5,674 nt of DNA. Source: Pseudomonadota bacterium. GTDB taxonomy: Bacteria; Pseudomonadota; Gammaproteobacteria; Steroidobacterales; Steroidobacteraceae. Below are positions 5,460 to 5,674 of this stretch, piece after piece. A program made the translations under genes and the position numbers. The notes below the pieces were generated by a model. It saw only the letters and a program-made list of their open reading frames with translations, had not been told where the DNA came from and did not search any database. The stretch is from NCBI GenBank assembly GCA_021808195.1, contig JAKBCE010000168.1:1-5674 (forward strand). The letters run 5' to 3'. Within the stretch, counting starts at the first letter, position 1. Each line of letters starts with the position of its first letter.

Positions 5460-5674
5460 TCAGTTCGGCGGGGTATTGCCCGCCGGCGGGCTGGCCGGCG
5501 GCGGCGTGCTGCTCGAGCTGGAATTCTGCTCCTCGAGCGGGTAGGCCTGGGCGGCCGGCGAGTTGCTCGCTGGAGTCGCGGCCGGGGCTGCGGCCCCGGC
5601 CGGGGCGGACGCCCCGCTCGGACCGGCCGGGAGGCCGGCGGCCGTGTCCACCGCGTCGATGAAGCGGCGCGCCG
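5460..5674 (-). CDS. C-terminal end of an unidentified protein with a Pro/Ala/Ser-rich tail (5' end missing)
   Basis: The frame is open to the right edge and stops with TGA at 5460-5462; 70 residues are visible. The first ones (ARRFIDAVDTAAGL) look like the end of a folded domain. The rest is low-complexity: Pro/Ala/Gly repeats, then PLEEQ, five consecutive serines, and TPPPASPPAGNTPPN. An internal GTG at 5651 is in frame but is not needed as a start, since the frame continues upstream. The visible part does not identify the protein. Proline/alanine-rich tails occur on periplasmic and cell-wall proteins, for example some penicillin-binding proteins, but this is only a guess. A strong hairpin follows its stop, and fsr lies downstream on the same strand. 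Confidence 0.6.
   Translation of the reverse strand, partial: ARRFIDAVDTAAGLPAGPSGASAPAGAAAPAATPASNSPAAQAYPLEEQNSSSSSTPPPASPPAGNTPPN

Noticed and set aside
5579..5602. A 10-bp perfect stem as a terminator.
   Set aside because: It lies inside an open coding frame of Ala/Pro codons (GCC, CCG), which readily produce such dyads.

Overview
The window is 5.7 kb of GC-rich DNA (roughly two thirds G+C by eye) packed with genes that have short gaps. The MsrA and the fosmidomycin-resistance-type transporter both follow their Escherichia coli counterparts closely along the whole chain. There is also an outer-membrane barrel of the patatin/BamA type. Together these point to a high-GC gammaproteobacterium. 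The order cannot be fixed from sequence reading alone. No insertion sequence, phage gene, CRISPR array, tRNA or rRNA was seen, so this looks like ordinary chromosome.

Layout from left to right. The C-terminal barrel of a patatin-like outer-membrane phospholipase runs in from the left edge on the plus strand and stops at 824. It converges on a small conserved-looking gene of unknown function on the minus strand (845-1111), and a hairpin lies on the 20-bp junction. An 84-bp divergent gap follows, then msrA (1196-1855, plus). Next are about 430 bp without a gene, ending in the best intrinsic-terminator-like structure of the window (2161-2200). After it come amtB (2289-3611) and a four-helix small membrane protein (3665-4018), both plus strand and probably co-transcribed. 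This pair converges, across a strong hairpin at 4043-4067, on an fsr-like MFS efflux gene (4111-5340, minus). Upstream of fsr is a 16-bp perfect hairpin (5407-5441), and then the low-complexity C-terminal tail of another minus-strand gene that leaves the window at the right edge.

The genes do not form one pathway. They cover membrane lipid/secretion (patatin), repair of oxidised methionine (MsrA), ammonium uptake (AmtB plus a membrane protein of unknown role) and drug or metabolite efflux (Fsr). No clearly new multi-gene system is visible. The items most worth a second look are three. First, the hairpin and competing repeats in the amtB leader could work as an attenuator. Second, MsrA has a displaced second recycling cysteine. 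Third, amtB has no PII gene beside it although it keeps the PII-responsive C-terminus.
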